Shown piece by piece: positions 33,979 to 43,437 of a DNA stretch of 64,000 bases. The translations under genes and the position numbers were made by a program. The stretch is from Chloroflexota bacterium. Lineage in GTDB: Bacteria; Chloroflexota; Anaerolineae; Aggregatilineales; Phototrophicaceae. Under the pieces are notes generated by a model. That model saw only the letters and a list, made by a program, of their open reading frames with translations, ran no database searches and had not been told where the DNA came from. The stretch is from contig JAIUNI010000019.1 in the NCBI GenBank assembly GCA_020161935.1, forward strand, positions 23,857 through 87,856, given 5' to 3'. The first letter of the stretch is position 1. Each line of letters starts with the position of its first letter.

Positions 33979-34171
33979 TCCACTTTTCTCCTGCATTCGT
34001 GATGTGTAACTGCTATCTGTACGCATGGCGTGCGTGTGGGTTGCACAGGGGCAGCGGAGCCAAAATCAACGTTCTGCGCTGCTTCTCATGACGTATTCAT
34101 CTTTGATTGTTACATTATTCACAATTAAGTCTGTGGCAATTTCAAGTTGCTCATCAAGGAGGGCAAACTCG

Positions 34172-34666
34172 ATGACGAGCCAATCGCTTAACCAACAGTT
34201 CGAGCGCATAGATCATCGTATCACAAATTGGATGGCGCGTAATGGGGTTACGCTGCTCCGCATGAGCGTCGGCATCGTTTTTCTGTGGTTTGGTGTGTTG
34301 AAGTTCATTCCCGGCCTTAGCCCTGCGGATGAATTAGCGACTCGTACCATTTCCGTGTTGTCGTTCGAGATTGTCCCGCCGGTCGTTTCGCGTCCGGTAC
34401 TGGCCGCGTGGGAATGTTTAATCGGGTTAGGTTTAATTACGGGGTTGTTTATGCGGGTGACGCTGCTGCTATTATTCATGCAAATGCTCGGCACCATCAT
34501 GCCGCTGGTGCTGTTCCCCGCTGAAACATGGAAAACCTTCCCGACTGTGCCGACGCTGGAAGGGCAGTACATCCTGAAGAATATGGTGCTGGTGACGGCG
34601 GCTATCGTGATTGGGGCTACGGTACGCGGCGGTGGCCTAACCGCAGACCCCATCAAACGAAAGTGA
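34172..34666 (+). CDS. DoxX-like small membrane protein
   Basis: 164 residues from ATG 34172, which has AAGGAGG 9 bases upstream; the longer open frame to 34025 is not supported. Four hydrophobic segments and the opening TLLRMSVGIVFLWFGVLKFIPGLSPADELATRTI match DoxX/YkgB-type membrane proteins. These are linked to redox or terminal-oxidase functions in some archaea, but most are uncharacterised. It is divergent from the ABC ATPase. Confidence 0.82.
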   Translation: MTSQSLNQQFERIDHRITNWMARNGVTLLRMSVGIVFLWFGVLKFIPGLSPADELATRTISVLSFEIVPPVVSRPVLAAWECLIGLGLITGLFMRVTLLLLFMQMLGTIMPLVLFPAETWKTFPTVPTLEGQYILKNMVLVTAAIVIGATVRGGGLTADPIKRK

Positions 34667-34684
34667 ACTTGGATGACACCACAA

Positions 34685-35137
34685 TCAGGTGCGTGTTATC
34701 CGTTCGCTCATCGCGATAAACGCCATCATGATGTCGGATACCGTGATGATACCGACCAGCGTTTCGTCACGCATGACGGGCAGGCAGCTAATATGCCGTG
34801 ACAGCATGAGTCGCGCGGCATCTTCGGCGGTTGCTTCCGGCGCGATGACGACTGGCGCGGGACTCATAATCATGCGAGCGTACAGATGGTTGACCAGTTC
34901 TTGGTCTTGCCACCGTTCTCGCATGATATACGGTGAGTTCATGGCGAGTCGGCAGTCGCGGTCGCTGATAATACCGATCAAGTGGTTTTCGCTACTCAGT
35001 ACCGGCACGTGATGGCAGCTCAACTGCTCCATCAGGTCAAGGACTTCGCGTAATGTACTGTGTAACCGCACCGAAGCAGGGCGTTCGGTCATAATATCGG
35101 ATACGTTCATCTTACCCATACCTTTGTCATCTGACAC
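34685..35137 (-). CDS. CBS-domain pair protein (1)
   Basis: 150 residues consisting of two CBS domains: IMTERPASVRLHSTLREVLDLM..HVPVLSSENHLIGIISDRD and MSPAPVVIAPEATAEDAARLML..LPVMRDETLVGIITVSDIM. Such Bateman modules bind adenine nucleotides or related ligands and change shape; with no enzyme domain fused, it must act on a partner. A second CBS-pair gene lies 30 bases upstream on the same strand. The first ATG has no clear ribosome site; an ATG 27 bases downstream (MNVSDIM) is an alternative start. Confidence 0.88.
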   Translation of the reverse strand: MSDDKGMGKMNVSDIMTERPASVRLHSTLREVLDLMEQLSCHHVPVLSSENHLIGIISDRDCRLAMNSPYIMRERWQDQELVNHLYARMIMSPAPVVIAPEATAEDAARLMLSRHISCLPVMRDETLVGIITVSDIMMAFIAMSERITRT

Positions 35138-35167
35138 TTACTGCCCTAATCGTCTGTCTATCCGCAT

Positions 35168-35614
35168 TTATGATATGGTTTTGCTGGTTGTTTCTTGCTG
35201 GACGATCATTCTGAAAATGTCGGACTCGGTTAACACACCAACGAGTTCCCCCGCGTCGTCCACAACTGGCAACCCACCTATTTTATAATCCAACATCAAT
35301 TTGGCCGCATCGGTCATTCGACTATTCATCCCAATTGTAATAACTTCGTGGGTCATAATCTTTTCGACGATCAACTGCGAAACAAGATAATTCAGTTCCC
35401 AGATGCTCAGGGTCGTCGCGTCCGATGGTTTGGCCTCGCGTATGTCGCCAGAGGTAACAATGCCTAATATGTGATTGTTCTCATTCACGACCACTAACCG
35501 GCGTACCTGCTGCTGCCGCATCACTTCATGGGCATAATTGATCGGCGCATCCTGTCGAATTGTTAAAGCGGGCTTACTCATCCACTCATGAACCAAAACT
35601 TTGTTAAGCATCAT
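35168..35614 (-). CDS. CBS-domain pair protein (2)
   Basis: 148 residues from ATG 35614, directly after AGGAGG; ATG 35611 is equally possible. The open frame continues upstream through the universal-stress gene terminator and is not real there. Two CBS domains are seen: VLVHEWMSKPALTIRQDAPINYAHEVM..RLVVVNENNHILGIVTSGDI and IMTHEVITIGMNSRMTDAAKLML..GLPVVDDAGELVGVLTESDIF. It resembles stress-linked CBS proteins. It sits downstream of the UspA-like gene and upstream of CBS pair 1, suggesting a shared stress or energy-sensing role. Confidence 0.88.
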   Translation of the reverse strand: MMLNKVLVHEWMSKPALTIRQDAPINYAHEVMRQQQVRRLVVVNENNHILGIVTSGDIREAKPSDATTLSIWELNYLVSQLIVEKIMTHEVITIGMNSRMTDAAKLMLDYKIGGLPVVDDAGELVGVLTESDIFRMIVQQETTSKTIS

Positions 35615-35743
35615 TGTCCTCCTTCCGACGGTTATATCTTTACGGTAATTCCAATCCACCGTATGACGTACTACTAAACATAATGATTTCGGGATGACGA
35701 ACGTATGCGTACACGGGAAGCAAGGATTGCTAAACGCTTGACA

Positions 35744-35781
35744 TAAAAAACACCCCGACGGCCTCGCGGCTGCCGGGGTGT
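35744..35781 (-). terminator. Terminator of the universal stress protein gene
   Basis: On the minus strand ACACCCCG (35781-35774) pairs with CGGGGTGT (35757-35750) around a GC-rich inner region, followed by TTTTTTATG. Confidence 0.85.
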
Positions 35782-35801
35782 CCACACCCATATGACCGAG
35801 G

Positions 35802-36293
35802 TTAGTTAATCGTTTCCGCCGTTTTTGCCGGTTTCTGCACTTTGGCGGGCTGCTTGCTCGGCACAACGAACACCGGGCAAACCTTTGCTTCTAGGACTTT
35901 GCTCGTTACGCTGCCGAACAGGAAACGGCTGATGCCTGACCGTCCGTGGGTGGACATCACAATCGCGTCCACATGCTGTTTTTCGGCAATGTCGGTGATG
36001 ACCGTCGCCGCGTCGCCCAGCTTGACTTCCTGCCGGACGGCGTAACCCTCTTTAATCAGGTCTTTTGCCACGCCTTCGACGTAATGCTTGGCGTAGGGCA
36101 GCAGTTCGTTCTTGGTGGTTTCGTAGTTGGGCGCGGTCACCGCCGGATAATATCCGTAAACCAGCATATCAGGGGTTTCAACCGCACACACCAGTGTGAT
36201 CTTGCCATTCGGTGCGACAACATCCAGCGCGTGCTTGAGTGCATCCTCCGCCAAAGGTGAGCCGTCTAACGGTACGAGTACATGGTTTAACAT
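35802..36293 (-). CDS. Universal stress protein (UspA family)
   Basis: 163 residues, one Usp domain. The opening is VLVPLDGSPLAEDALKHAL and the ATP-binding signature is STHGRSGISRFLFGSVT (G-x2-G-x9-G-S/T), so an ATP-binding type is expected. The C-terminal tail (KQPAKVQKPAKTAETIN) is extra and probably flexible. Usp proteins help survival under starvation or redox stress by unclear means. It precedes two CBS genes, separated from them by its own terminator. Confidence 0.92.
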   Translation of the reverse strand: MLNHVLVPLDGSPLAEDALKHALDVVAPNGKITLVCAVETPDMLVYGYYPAVTAPNYETTKNELLPYAKHYVEGVAKDLIKEGYAVRQEVKLGDAATVITDIAEKQHVDAIVMSTHGRSGISRFLFGSVTSKVLEAKVCPVFVVPSKQPAKVQKPAKTAETIN

Positions 36294-36464
36294 GCTTACG
36301 TCCCTCCCAAATCCTGTGTTACCGATCTACCTTCATTCTATGTCTCACGGACTTTACGCCCTAGTATCATGTGTCACTATCCGGCTAGGGCATTGGACAC
36401 TACGCAGGTTTGGGGCTTCATCTTTAGACTCAAGATAGAACATCGTGTTCGAAAGGGTAACATT

Positions 36465-37781
36465 ATGAGTTGGAAAGATAAGATTGTTTCTGCCGAAGCT
36501 GCTGCTGGACAAGTGAAATCGGGTCAACGCCTCTTTTTGACCGGAAACTGCTCCACACCCCAGCGTTTCCTTGCCGCCTTGCGGGATCGTGCGTCTGAAC
36601 TGCGGGGGGTGGAAATCATCCAACTGCTTGACCTCGGCGCGGGCGATTACATTACCGCAACGATGGCCGAACACATTCGCATCAACAGCCTGTTCATCAG
36701 CGGTAAGGTTCGGCAGGCAGTCAATGCGGGTATGGCGGACTTTACACCCGTTTTTCTCTCGGATATTCCGCACTTGTTTACATCAGGCCGCTTGGTGTTG
36801 GATGTCGCGGTGATCCATGTTAGCCCGCCGGACGCACACGGCTACTGCTCATATGGGGTAGAAGTGGGCGTGACCAAGAGCGCTGCGGAAAGCGCGGGCA
36901 TCATCATCGCCGAAGTGAATCCCAACATGCCGCGCACCCTCGGCGACAGCTTCATCCACGTCAGCCAGATTGACTACTTCATCGAAGTCGATTACCCGCT
37001 GCCGGAAGTTCTCCCTGAACCTCCATCACCCGTACAGGAAAAGATTGCCTCGTACATCGCGGAACTGATTCCAGATGCCGCCACGCTCCAAACTGGTATC
37101 GGTGGCATTCCCGATGCGGTGCTGCGCCGGTTAACGGGACATAAAAACCTCGGCATTCACACCGAACTCTTTTCAGATGGCGTGATGCAAATGATCGAGG
37201 CGGGGGTTATCACCTGCGCCTCCAAGTCGCTCCATCCCGGTAAAGTGGTGTCGGGCTTTGTGATCGGTACCCGCCAACTTTACCAGTACATCCACGATAA
37301 TCCGGTCTTTGAACTCCACCCCACCGAGTACGTCAATGATCCCTTTGTCATCGCGCAGAATGAACGCATGATCTCGATCAACTCGGCGCTGGAAGTCGAT
37401 CTAACGGGGCAGGTTTGTGCCGATAGCATCGGGCCGAAGTTCTACTCCGGTGTTGGCGGTCAGGTGGATTTTGTGCGTGGGGCATCCCGCAGTCATGGTG
37501 GGAAGTCGTTCATTGCCCTTGCCAGCACGGCGAAAGACAACACCATCAGCCGCATCACCGCTACGCTGAAACCGGGTGCGGGTGTAACCACCTCGCGCAA
37601 TGATGTGCATTTCATCGTCACCGAGTTTGGTGTTGCAGACCTGTACGGACGCTCAATTAGCGAACGGGTGCAAGCGCTGGTCAATATCGCTCACCCCAAC
37701 TTCCGTGATGAACTGATGGCTTATGCCCGCGCTCAGAATTATGTCGGGCAAGTGTACAGCATGAGCGCTGTTCCAGCCTGA
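36465..37781 (+). CDS. Acetyl-CoA hydrolase/4-hydroxybutyrate CoA-transferase family enzyme
   Basis: 438 residues from ATG 36465 (MSWKDKIVSAEAA), behind an AAAGGG site; upstream frame to 36369 is not family-like. Motifs are HVSPPDAHGYCSYGVEVG, GIGGIPDAVL, the catalytic Glu region HTELFSDGVM and GVGGQVDFVRGA with FIVTEFGVADLYG. It would move CoA between acetyl-CoA and a short-chain acid (butyrate, 4-hydroxybutyrate, propionate or succinate); the acceptor is unknown. It suggests short-chain-acid metabolism or fermentation. It converges with the sigma factor gene. Confidence 0.9.
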   Translation: MSWKDKIVSAEAAAGQVKSGQRLFLTGNCSTPQRFLAALRDRASELRGVEIIQLLDLGAGDYITATMAEHIRINSLFISGKVRQAVNAGMADFTPVFLSDIPHLFTSGRLVLDVAVIHVSPPDAHGYCSYGVEVGVTKSAAESAGIIIAEVNPNMPRTLGDSFIHVSQIDYFIEVDYPLPEVLPEPPSPVQEKIASYIAELIPDAATLQTGIGGIPDAVLRRLTGHKNLGIHTELFSDGVMQMIEAGVITCASKSLHPGKVVSGFVIGTRQLYQYIHDNPVFELHPTEYVNDPFVIAQNERMISINSALEVDLTGQVCADSIGPKFYSGVGGQVDFVRGASRSHGGKSFIALASTAKDNTISRITATLKPGAGVTTSRNDVHFIVTEFGVADLYGRSISERVQALVNIAHPNFRDELMAYARAQNYVGQVYSMSAVPA

Positions 37782-37784
37782 GAA

Positions 37785-37815
37785 ATAAAAACCGGGCATC
37801 AACAGATGTCCGGTT
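37785..37815 (-). terminator. Terminator of the sigma factor gene
   Basis: On the minus strand AACCGGACATC-TGTT-GATGCCCGGTT (one mismatch) runs into TTTATTTC. The plus strand lacks a T-run, so it serves the sigma gene. Confidence 0.8.
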
Positions 37816-37849
37816 GTGATGATCTATTCGGTTGTATGTAGCCGATAAC

Positions 37850-39028
37850 CTAGCCGAGATAATCGCGCAAGTTCAACGCCAAACGCGGGTGACGCAGGCT
37901 GCGAAGTGCTTCCTTTTCCAGTTGGCGGATGCGTTCGCGGCTCAGGCCAAACTTGTTGGCGATTTCTTCCAACGTGTGCGGTTCACCACCACCGAGGCCG
38001 AAGCGCAGGCGCAAGATGTGACTCTGGCGCGGGGTGAGTTCGCTTAACACTTCTTCGATTGTCTCTTGCAGCAGGTGCTGGGTTGCCGATTCAACAGGGC
38101 TGGGCGAGTCTTGGTCTTCAATAAAATCGCCAAACTCGCTGTCACCATCGTCGCCGACCGGACGTTCCAGCGCAATCGCATGTTGGCTGGCATCCATCAT
38201 ACCGCGCACACTGTCTGCCGGTAAATCCATCTCCGAAGCAATTTCTTCTGGTGACGGACGGCGGCCCAACGACTGCTCAAGATTTTGAGCGGTGCGGTAC
38301 ATTTGGCGGATGCGTTCAGTCATGTGCAGGGGGATGCGGATGGTGCGGGTCTTTTGGGCGAGGGCGCGAGTGATCGCTTGGCGAATCCACCACGTTGCGT
38401 AGGTGCTGAAGCGGTTCCCACGTTTGTAGTCGTACTTATCGACCGCACGCATCAACCCCACGTTACCCTCTTGGATGAGGTCGGGGAAGGGGAGTCCCTG
38501 TCCCATGTAGCGCTTGGCGATGCTCACGACGAGGCGGGTATTCGCACGACCGAGGTGTTCACGTGCCATCTGGCCTTCTTCCACCAGACGTTCCATGTGC
38601 CCTACCCACGAGTCGCCGTTCAATTCGCGTGACCCCGCACGGTTCATCGCACGACGGCCTTCTTTGCCCATCTCGATCCGCTTCGCCAGCTCAATTTCTT
38701 CCTGAGCCGTCAGCAGCGGTTCTTGAGCCATCTGCCGGAAGTACAACCCGACCGGATCATCAGCCGACACCGCGTTGATGTCGCCCACACCCGGATCATG
38801 CGGCAGTTCCTCAGGCTCGAACTCCATCTCGATCTCCTCGGCCATCACCGCCCCGCCGCGCAGCGACGGTTCGCTTTCCTGCCGAACTTCTACTCCCATT
38901 TCATCCAATTCAAATAGGAGGTTTTCTACCGTGTTTGCGTCTTCTCCTTCTTCATCTAGTAACTCAAGGACATCATCGAACGTCAGATAACCCCGCTGGT
39001 CGGCCCGGTTCATCAGTTCTTGTATCAA
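37850..39028 (-). CDS. sigA: Primary RNA polymerase sigma factor
   Basis: 392 residues. An N-terminal region 1.1-like segment and an acidic linker precede region 1.2 (DPVGLYFRQMAQEPLLTAQEE), region 2 (NTRLVVSIAKRYMGQGLPFPDLIQEGNVGLMRAVDKYDYKRG), -10 recognition helix RFSTYATWWIRQAITRALAQ, region 3 and region 4 with the -35 helix-turn-helix (TLEEIANKFGLSRERIRQLEKEALRSLR). It is group 1 or closely related; a group 2 factor is less likely given the N-terminal extension. The start is TTG at 39028, 6 bases after GAGGG. TGCTATAAT-type promoters in this window match what such a factor reads. Confidence 0.92.
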   Translation of the reverse strand: MIQELMNRADQRGYLTFDDVLELLDEEGEDANTVENLLFELDEMGVEVRQESEPSLRGGAVMAEEIEMEFEPEELPHDPGVGDINAVSADDPVGLYFRQMAQEPLLTAQEEIELAKRIEMGKEGRRAMNRAGSRELNGDSWVGHMERLVEEGQMAREHLGRANTRLVVSIAKRYMGQGLPFPDLIQEGNVGLMRAVDKYDYKRGNRFSTYATWWIRQAITRALAQKTRTIRIPLHMTERIRQMYRTAQNLEQSLGRRPSPEEIASEMDLPADSVRGMMDASQHAIALERPVGDDGDSEFGDFIEDQDSPSPVESATQHLLQETIEEVLSELTPRQSHILRLRFGLGGGEPHTLEEIANKFGLSRERIRQLEKEALRSLRHPRLALNLRDYLG

Positions 39029-39359
39029 CTTGGCACCCTCTTAACGTACTTAGATGGTTAATTACTATTGACTGTTAAGATCATAACTATTTGTAATGTT
39101 TTTAACAATCACCTAAACGCCAATATTTTAGCATAGATTCATTCCGTTTGTGAATAAACCATTAATGAACACATGCGTAAGAAATTTGAAATTGGACTTA
39201 AAGGATTAAGATTTGGTAATGTAGGTACTTCGTAAATACTAAATTTTTCCGAATTAGTGCTACACTTAGGTTTGCTCATGTTGCAAAGTTCTAATCTTTG
39301 AATATGATGAATGTATGATAATTTCATTACGCATACCCGCCCACTATTAAGGTAATGAC
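39029..39359. other. 331-bp AT-rich divergent promoter region
   Basis: Lies between the sigma factor (minus) and the DnaB-like gene (plus). No gene, tRNA or strong hairpin seen. A short minus-strand frame (39139-39366) has no family features and is rejected. Promoters for both genes are expected here. Confidence 0.6.
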
Positions 39360-40553
39360 ATGGCAACCCGACGTTTTACAGGTGATTTACCGCCCGATTC
39401 GAATGATGATGGCTATGCCGTGCCACAGCCGCCTATTCAGCCAGCACCCGCCCAACCGCGTCCTGCCGGGCCGGTTGCGCCCTCCACCCCACGATCCGCG
39501 CCCCAACGTCCGACCGCGCATCTGCCGCGCACGCTGACGCAGGTTCTAAACGAAGCCAATGAACGTGTCATTCAAGGTGACTTGGTGGATTATGTCCCGA
39601 TGTCCACCGGCTTCGACCCGTTGGACGGGTTTATCGGTGGTGGCCTCCGTAAAACCGAACTGACGTTGCTCGGCGGCGCACAGGGCATCGGTAAAACGAT
39701 TGCGACGCTGCAAATCGCGCGTAACATCGCCATGCGACCTGACCAATACGCCTTTTATCTGTCGTACGAACACACCGAAACCCACCTCATGCACCGCCTG
39801 CTGTGCATGGAAAGCATCAATCCGCCGGAAGTCGATATTACACGCGGCATCAAGCTGCGCGACCTGTATCAGATCATCGTGGCAGAACGGGCGAAGGGTT
39901 TCATGGGGCGTGACCCCAATTCCCCCGGTTCGCTCCAAGCCATTCTCAAGGAAAACCCGCGCACCGCTCCGGCCTTAGCGCGGATGTCTCGCTATGCTGA
40001 CCGTATGATCTTGGTTAAGGCCAGTCCCGCCGTCACTACCTTGAAGGCTATTAAGGAAATGACCGCGCGCTTGTGCGATGCGACCGGCGGTAACGTCACC
40101 GTCTTTGTCGACTACCTGCAAAAGATCGCCGTTTATCCTGAACGCCCGCGTGACGAAAACGATAAGGTCACCATCATCGTCGAAGGTTTGAAGGACATCG
40201 CGCTTTCGCTCGACGTGCCGGTGTGGTCAATCGTCGCCGCCGACCGTGAAGGTCTCAAGAGCAAGCGTATCCACCTATTCCATCTGCGTGGCAGCAGCGC
40301 TCTCGACTACGAATCCGACATCGCCATTATCATGAACAACAAGTACCATATCCTCTCGAAGGATCATGTGGCCTTCAACCCGTACACGGCCAAGCAGTTC
40401 CGCGACTGGGTGGTGTTCACCGTCGAGAAGAACCGCGCCGGACGCGCCATGCAGGACATGGAATTCCAACTCTACGGGCAGCACTTCGCTTTCGACCCGC
40501 GCGGTCAAAAAGTGCAGCAGCAGCTTATTGACGATAAGGTTATTGAGAGTTAA
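39360..40553 (+). CDS. Solitary DnaB C-terminal-like (RecA-fold) ATPase
   Basis: 397 residues. The first ~55 residues are Pro/Ala-rich and disordered. A DnaB-helicase C-terminal/KaiC-like ATPase follows: STGFDPLDGFIGGGLRKTELTLLGGAQGIGKTIATLQIA (Walker A), LSYEHTETHL, VFVDYLQKIAVYP (Walker B) and SSALDYESDIAIIM with VEKNRAGR (arginine finger region). The DnaB N-terminal domain that binds primase is absent, so it is not the replicative helicase. It may be a regulatory or repair ATPase; the task is unknown. It is divergent from sigA and followed by J-domain and FHA genes. Confidence 0.85.
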   Translation: MATRRFTGDLPPDSNDDGYAVPQPPIQPAPAQPRPAGPVAPSTPRSAPQRPTAHLPRTLTQVLNEANERVIQGDLVDYVPMSTGFDPLDGFIGGGLRKTELTLLGGAQGIGKTIATLQIARNIAMRPDQYAFYLSYEHTETHLMHRLLCMESINPPEVDITRGIKLRDLYQIIVAERAKGFMGRDPNSPGSLQAILKENPRTAPALARMSRYADRMILVKASPAVTTLKAIKEMTARLCDATGGNVTVFVDYLQKIAVYPERPRDENDKVTIIVEGLKDIALSLDVPVWSIVAADREGLKSKRIHLFHLRGSSALDYESDIAIIMNNKYHILSKDHVAFNPYTAKQFRDWVVFTVEKNRAGRAMQDMEFQLYGQHFAFDPRGQKVQQQLIDDKVIES

Positions 40554-40580
40554 ACTGCTTCACAACCCTAGCTAAACATA

Positions 40581-40605
40581 AGGGCGCACCATCTGCGCTC
40601 TTTTT
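40581..40605 (+). terminator. Terminator after the DnaB-like gene
   Basis: A short GCGCA/TGCGC stem with flanking AG/CT pairs and loop CCATC is followed by TTTTTGTTG. A TACAAT hexamer at 40615-40620 just beyond could be the -10 of the J-domain gene. Confidence 0.7.
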
Positions 40606-40694
40606 GTTGTATCCTACAATGTAAATGCACCCCATCTTGACGTTGTGCCTATACCCATCATCCGTAACTTATTGTTTATAAGTGGAAGCATTTT

Positions 40695-41402
40695 ATGAGT
40701 CTGCAAACTGTGACCCGCCATTTGGTGGAGAACCTTCGCGCGGTCAAAAATGTCCGTACTGTCAAAATCCTCGACATTGGCTCACTGTTAGTCAGTGTCG
40801 GTCATATCAGCTTTAACGAAGAAATCGTCATTTACCTGCTGGCAGGTGAGCTTTCAACCGGCTTCATTAAGAAGACCCTCAACGCCAACACCCGTGCCGA
40901 TCTGCATACCCTGTATATCCTCGCCTTCGACCTCATCACGGAGGATGGTAAAACGCCCGTCATGTCGGATGGGCTGAATCTGCTCCTCCAAGCCTACGGT
41001 GGCAAGGTATATGCCTATACCACCGTCCACGAGGCCGTCCTCATCTTTCCGGTGGTGGTGGAGCAGGGCAAAATCGTTCGCGAGAAACCAGTACGCCTTG
41101 CCGACCTCAGCGGCGATTTCGTGGCTATCGAGTCGGATTACATCATAGGCGTTCGCAATGTCGCCGGCTTTAATCCGCCGCGCGAACACAAAGTCTATGT
41201 CGAACGACCGGCTGAACATCCGCTGCAACTGTTCTACGACCTGTTGGGGGTTGCCACGACCGCCAGCCTTGACGACATCAAACGCGCTTACCGCCGCAAA
41301 GCCCGCAAGCACCACCCCGATGCGGACAAAACCCCCGGCGCGACCGAACGGATGCAGCAGATTAATGATGCTTATGCCCGCATTTTGGAAACCCTCGAAT
41401 AG
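40695..41402 (+). CDS. Protein with a C-terminal J domain
   Basis: 235 residues. The last ~60 form a J domain (YDLLGVATTASLDDIKRAYRRKARKHHPDADK) with an intact HPD motif that would stimulate DnaK. The first ~175 residues are a beta-rich domain I do not recognise (LRAVKNVRTVKILDIGSLLVSVG; FDLITEDGKTPVMSDGLNLLLQAYGG). The J domain at the C-terminus with no zinc or substrate-binding region means it is not DnaJ itself but a client-specific co-chaperone. It lies downstream of the DnaB-like ATPase, behind a terminator. Confidence 0.85.
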   Translation: MSLQTVTRHLVENLRAVKNVRTVKILDIGSLLVSVGHISFNEEIVIYLLAGELSTGFIKKTLNANTRADLHTLYILAFDLITEDGKTPVMSDGLNLLLQAYGGKVYAYTTVHEAVLIFPVVVEQGKIVREKPVRLADLSGDFVAIESDYIIGVRNVAGFNPPREHKVYVERPAEHPLQLFYDLLGVATTASLDDIKRAYRRKARKHHPDADKTPGATERMQQINDAYARILETLE

Positions 41403-41530
41403 CGAAGAATTTACGCAGAATTCATATTTCCCAAATGTCCCTCGGATTGTTTTTCCATTAATATTATTGAATGAGGTGTTGTGAACCTTATACTTCCGTA
41501 AGTATATATGTGTGATGAAATGATTCTATC

Positions 41531-41971
41531 GTGATGACACGACTCCACCGACAAGAAACTCTCGTCTTAACCGCCGATGCCAGCCGTATGGATGGTGTCC
41601 CGAAATGGGGCGAAGCGCGCTTTAATGCCGACAATGAACTCGTCATCAAGGCTAAAGGGTTTACCCACCAGCTTACCTTATGTGTTGAAGACAGCCTCAT
41701 TCTGGGTCGCAAGAGTGAAGGAATGACTTCAGCCGATTTCGTTGTCGATCTCAATGTGTTTGAAGCCTATATGCAGGGTGTATCCAAGCAGCACGCCATC
41801 ATTGAATTTTCCGACCGCGTGTTAACCATCCGCGACCTCGGTAGCAAAAACGGCACCTACCTCAATATGCAAGCACTCCCCGCGAACTCACACCGCATCC
41901 TGCGTGATAACGACATCATCCACCTCGGTAACTTGGAACTGCACGTCCATTTTCAGGTCGGGCGTAGATAG
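41531..41971 (+). CDS. FHA-domain protein
   Basis: 146 residues, one FHA domain: LILGRKSEGMTSADFVVDLN, VSKQHAIIEFSDRVLTIRDLGSKNGTYLN and LRDNDIIHLGNLELHVHF. The Arg, Ser and Asn positions that contact phospho-Thr are present. The start is GTG 41531 or ATG 41534. It would bind a threonine-phosphorylated partner; none can be named. No Ser/Thr kinase is in the window. It belongs to a run of regulatory genes after the DnaB-like ATPase. Confidence 0.9.
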   Translation: MMTRLHRQETLVLTADASRMDGVPKWGEARFNADNELVIKAKGFTHQLTLCVEDSLILGRKSEGMTSADFVVDLNVFEAYMQGVSKQHAIIEFSDRVLTIRDLGSKNGTYLNMQALPANSHRILRDNDIIHLGNLELHVHFQVGRR

Positions 41972-42049
41972 TTCGTATTTGGTTTGTCAAAAACGGTATA
42001 CCTTCCCTCGCAAAGTTTGAATTTTCGAACCACTGCATACGAAAATTTG

Positions 42050-42058
42050 TGCTATAAT
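42050..42058 (+). promoter_or_regulatory. Extended -10 promoter ahead of the dispersed repeat
   Basis: TGCTATAAT (TATAAT at 42053-42058) is a perfect extended -10 without a good -35. It points into the repeat element rather than into a gene, so the element may be transcribed. Confidence 0.5.
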
Positions 42059-42121
42059 AATGTTTGCATTCTATTGTGGTTTCTCTATGTCCTCTGTGCC
42101 TTTGTGGTAAATGCATTTGTC

Positions 42122-42325
42122 TTTGCATCTTCGGCGGTTTGCTCCCTCAGTACCGCCGAAAGTGGCACAGCGGCGGATATACAGGAGCAATCCGCTGAAA
42201 TGGCGCAAATTCGGCGGTCACAGCCGAACCTCCCGCCGCCACAAAATGGCAATTCAGCGGATACACGGGAGCCTCCCGCCAGCCAATTCGGCGATAAATG
42301 GGCGAGTAAATGCGGAATTTGTACA
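42122..42325 (+). repeat. Dispersed intergenic repeat, copy 2
   Basis: Shares with copy 3 the start TTTGCAT-TTCGGCG-TTTGCTCCCTCA, the middle CAGCGGCGGATATAC-GGAGCA-TCCGCTGAAATG, and the end CGATAAATGGGCGAG. Shares with copy 1 the block CCGCCGCCACAAAATGGCAATTC and CACGGGAGC. It has many GC-rich inverted repeats and no credible ORF. Confidence 0.8.
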
Positions 42326-42333
42326 AATCGTGA

Positions 42334-42365
42334 ATCAAAAACGCCGCTCTCTCGAACAGCGTTTT
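42334..42365 (-). terminator. Terminator of lipA
   Basis: On the minus strand AAAACGC (42365-42359) pairs with GCGTTTT (42344-42338), continuing TTGATTC. It lies just past the lipA stop. Confidence 0.75.
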
Positions 42366-42395
42366 GAATATCGGCTCTATTAAACGAAGTGCTAC

Positions 42396-43364
<969 letters not shown>

Positions 43365-43437
43365 ACCAACCTCATAATAGTTCTACAGCGTGCTGACGCT
43401 GAAAAGTGGCTCTGCTTATGTAATGTTTATTATATCC

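Noticed and set aside
35615..35866. N-terminal extension of CBS-pair protein 2
   Set aside because: It crosses the uspA terminator and overlaps the uspA end; AGGAGG directly precedes the ATG at 35614.
39139..39366. 75-codon minus-strand frame in the sigA/DnaB-like spacer
   Set aside because: No ribosome site, no family, AT-rich spacer and overlap with the start of the ATPase gene.
42111..42383. Small frames in the dispersed repeat
   Set aside because: Different frames are open in different copies and no protein is shared, so the element is non-coding.
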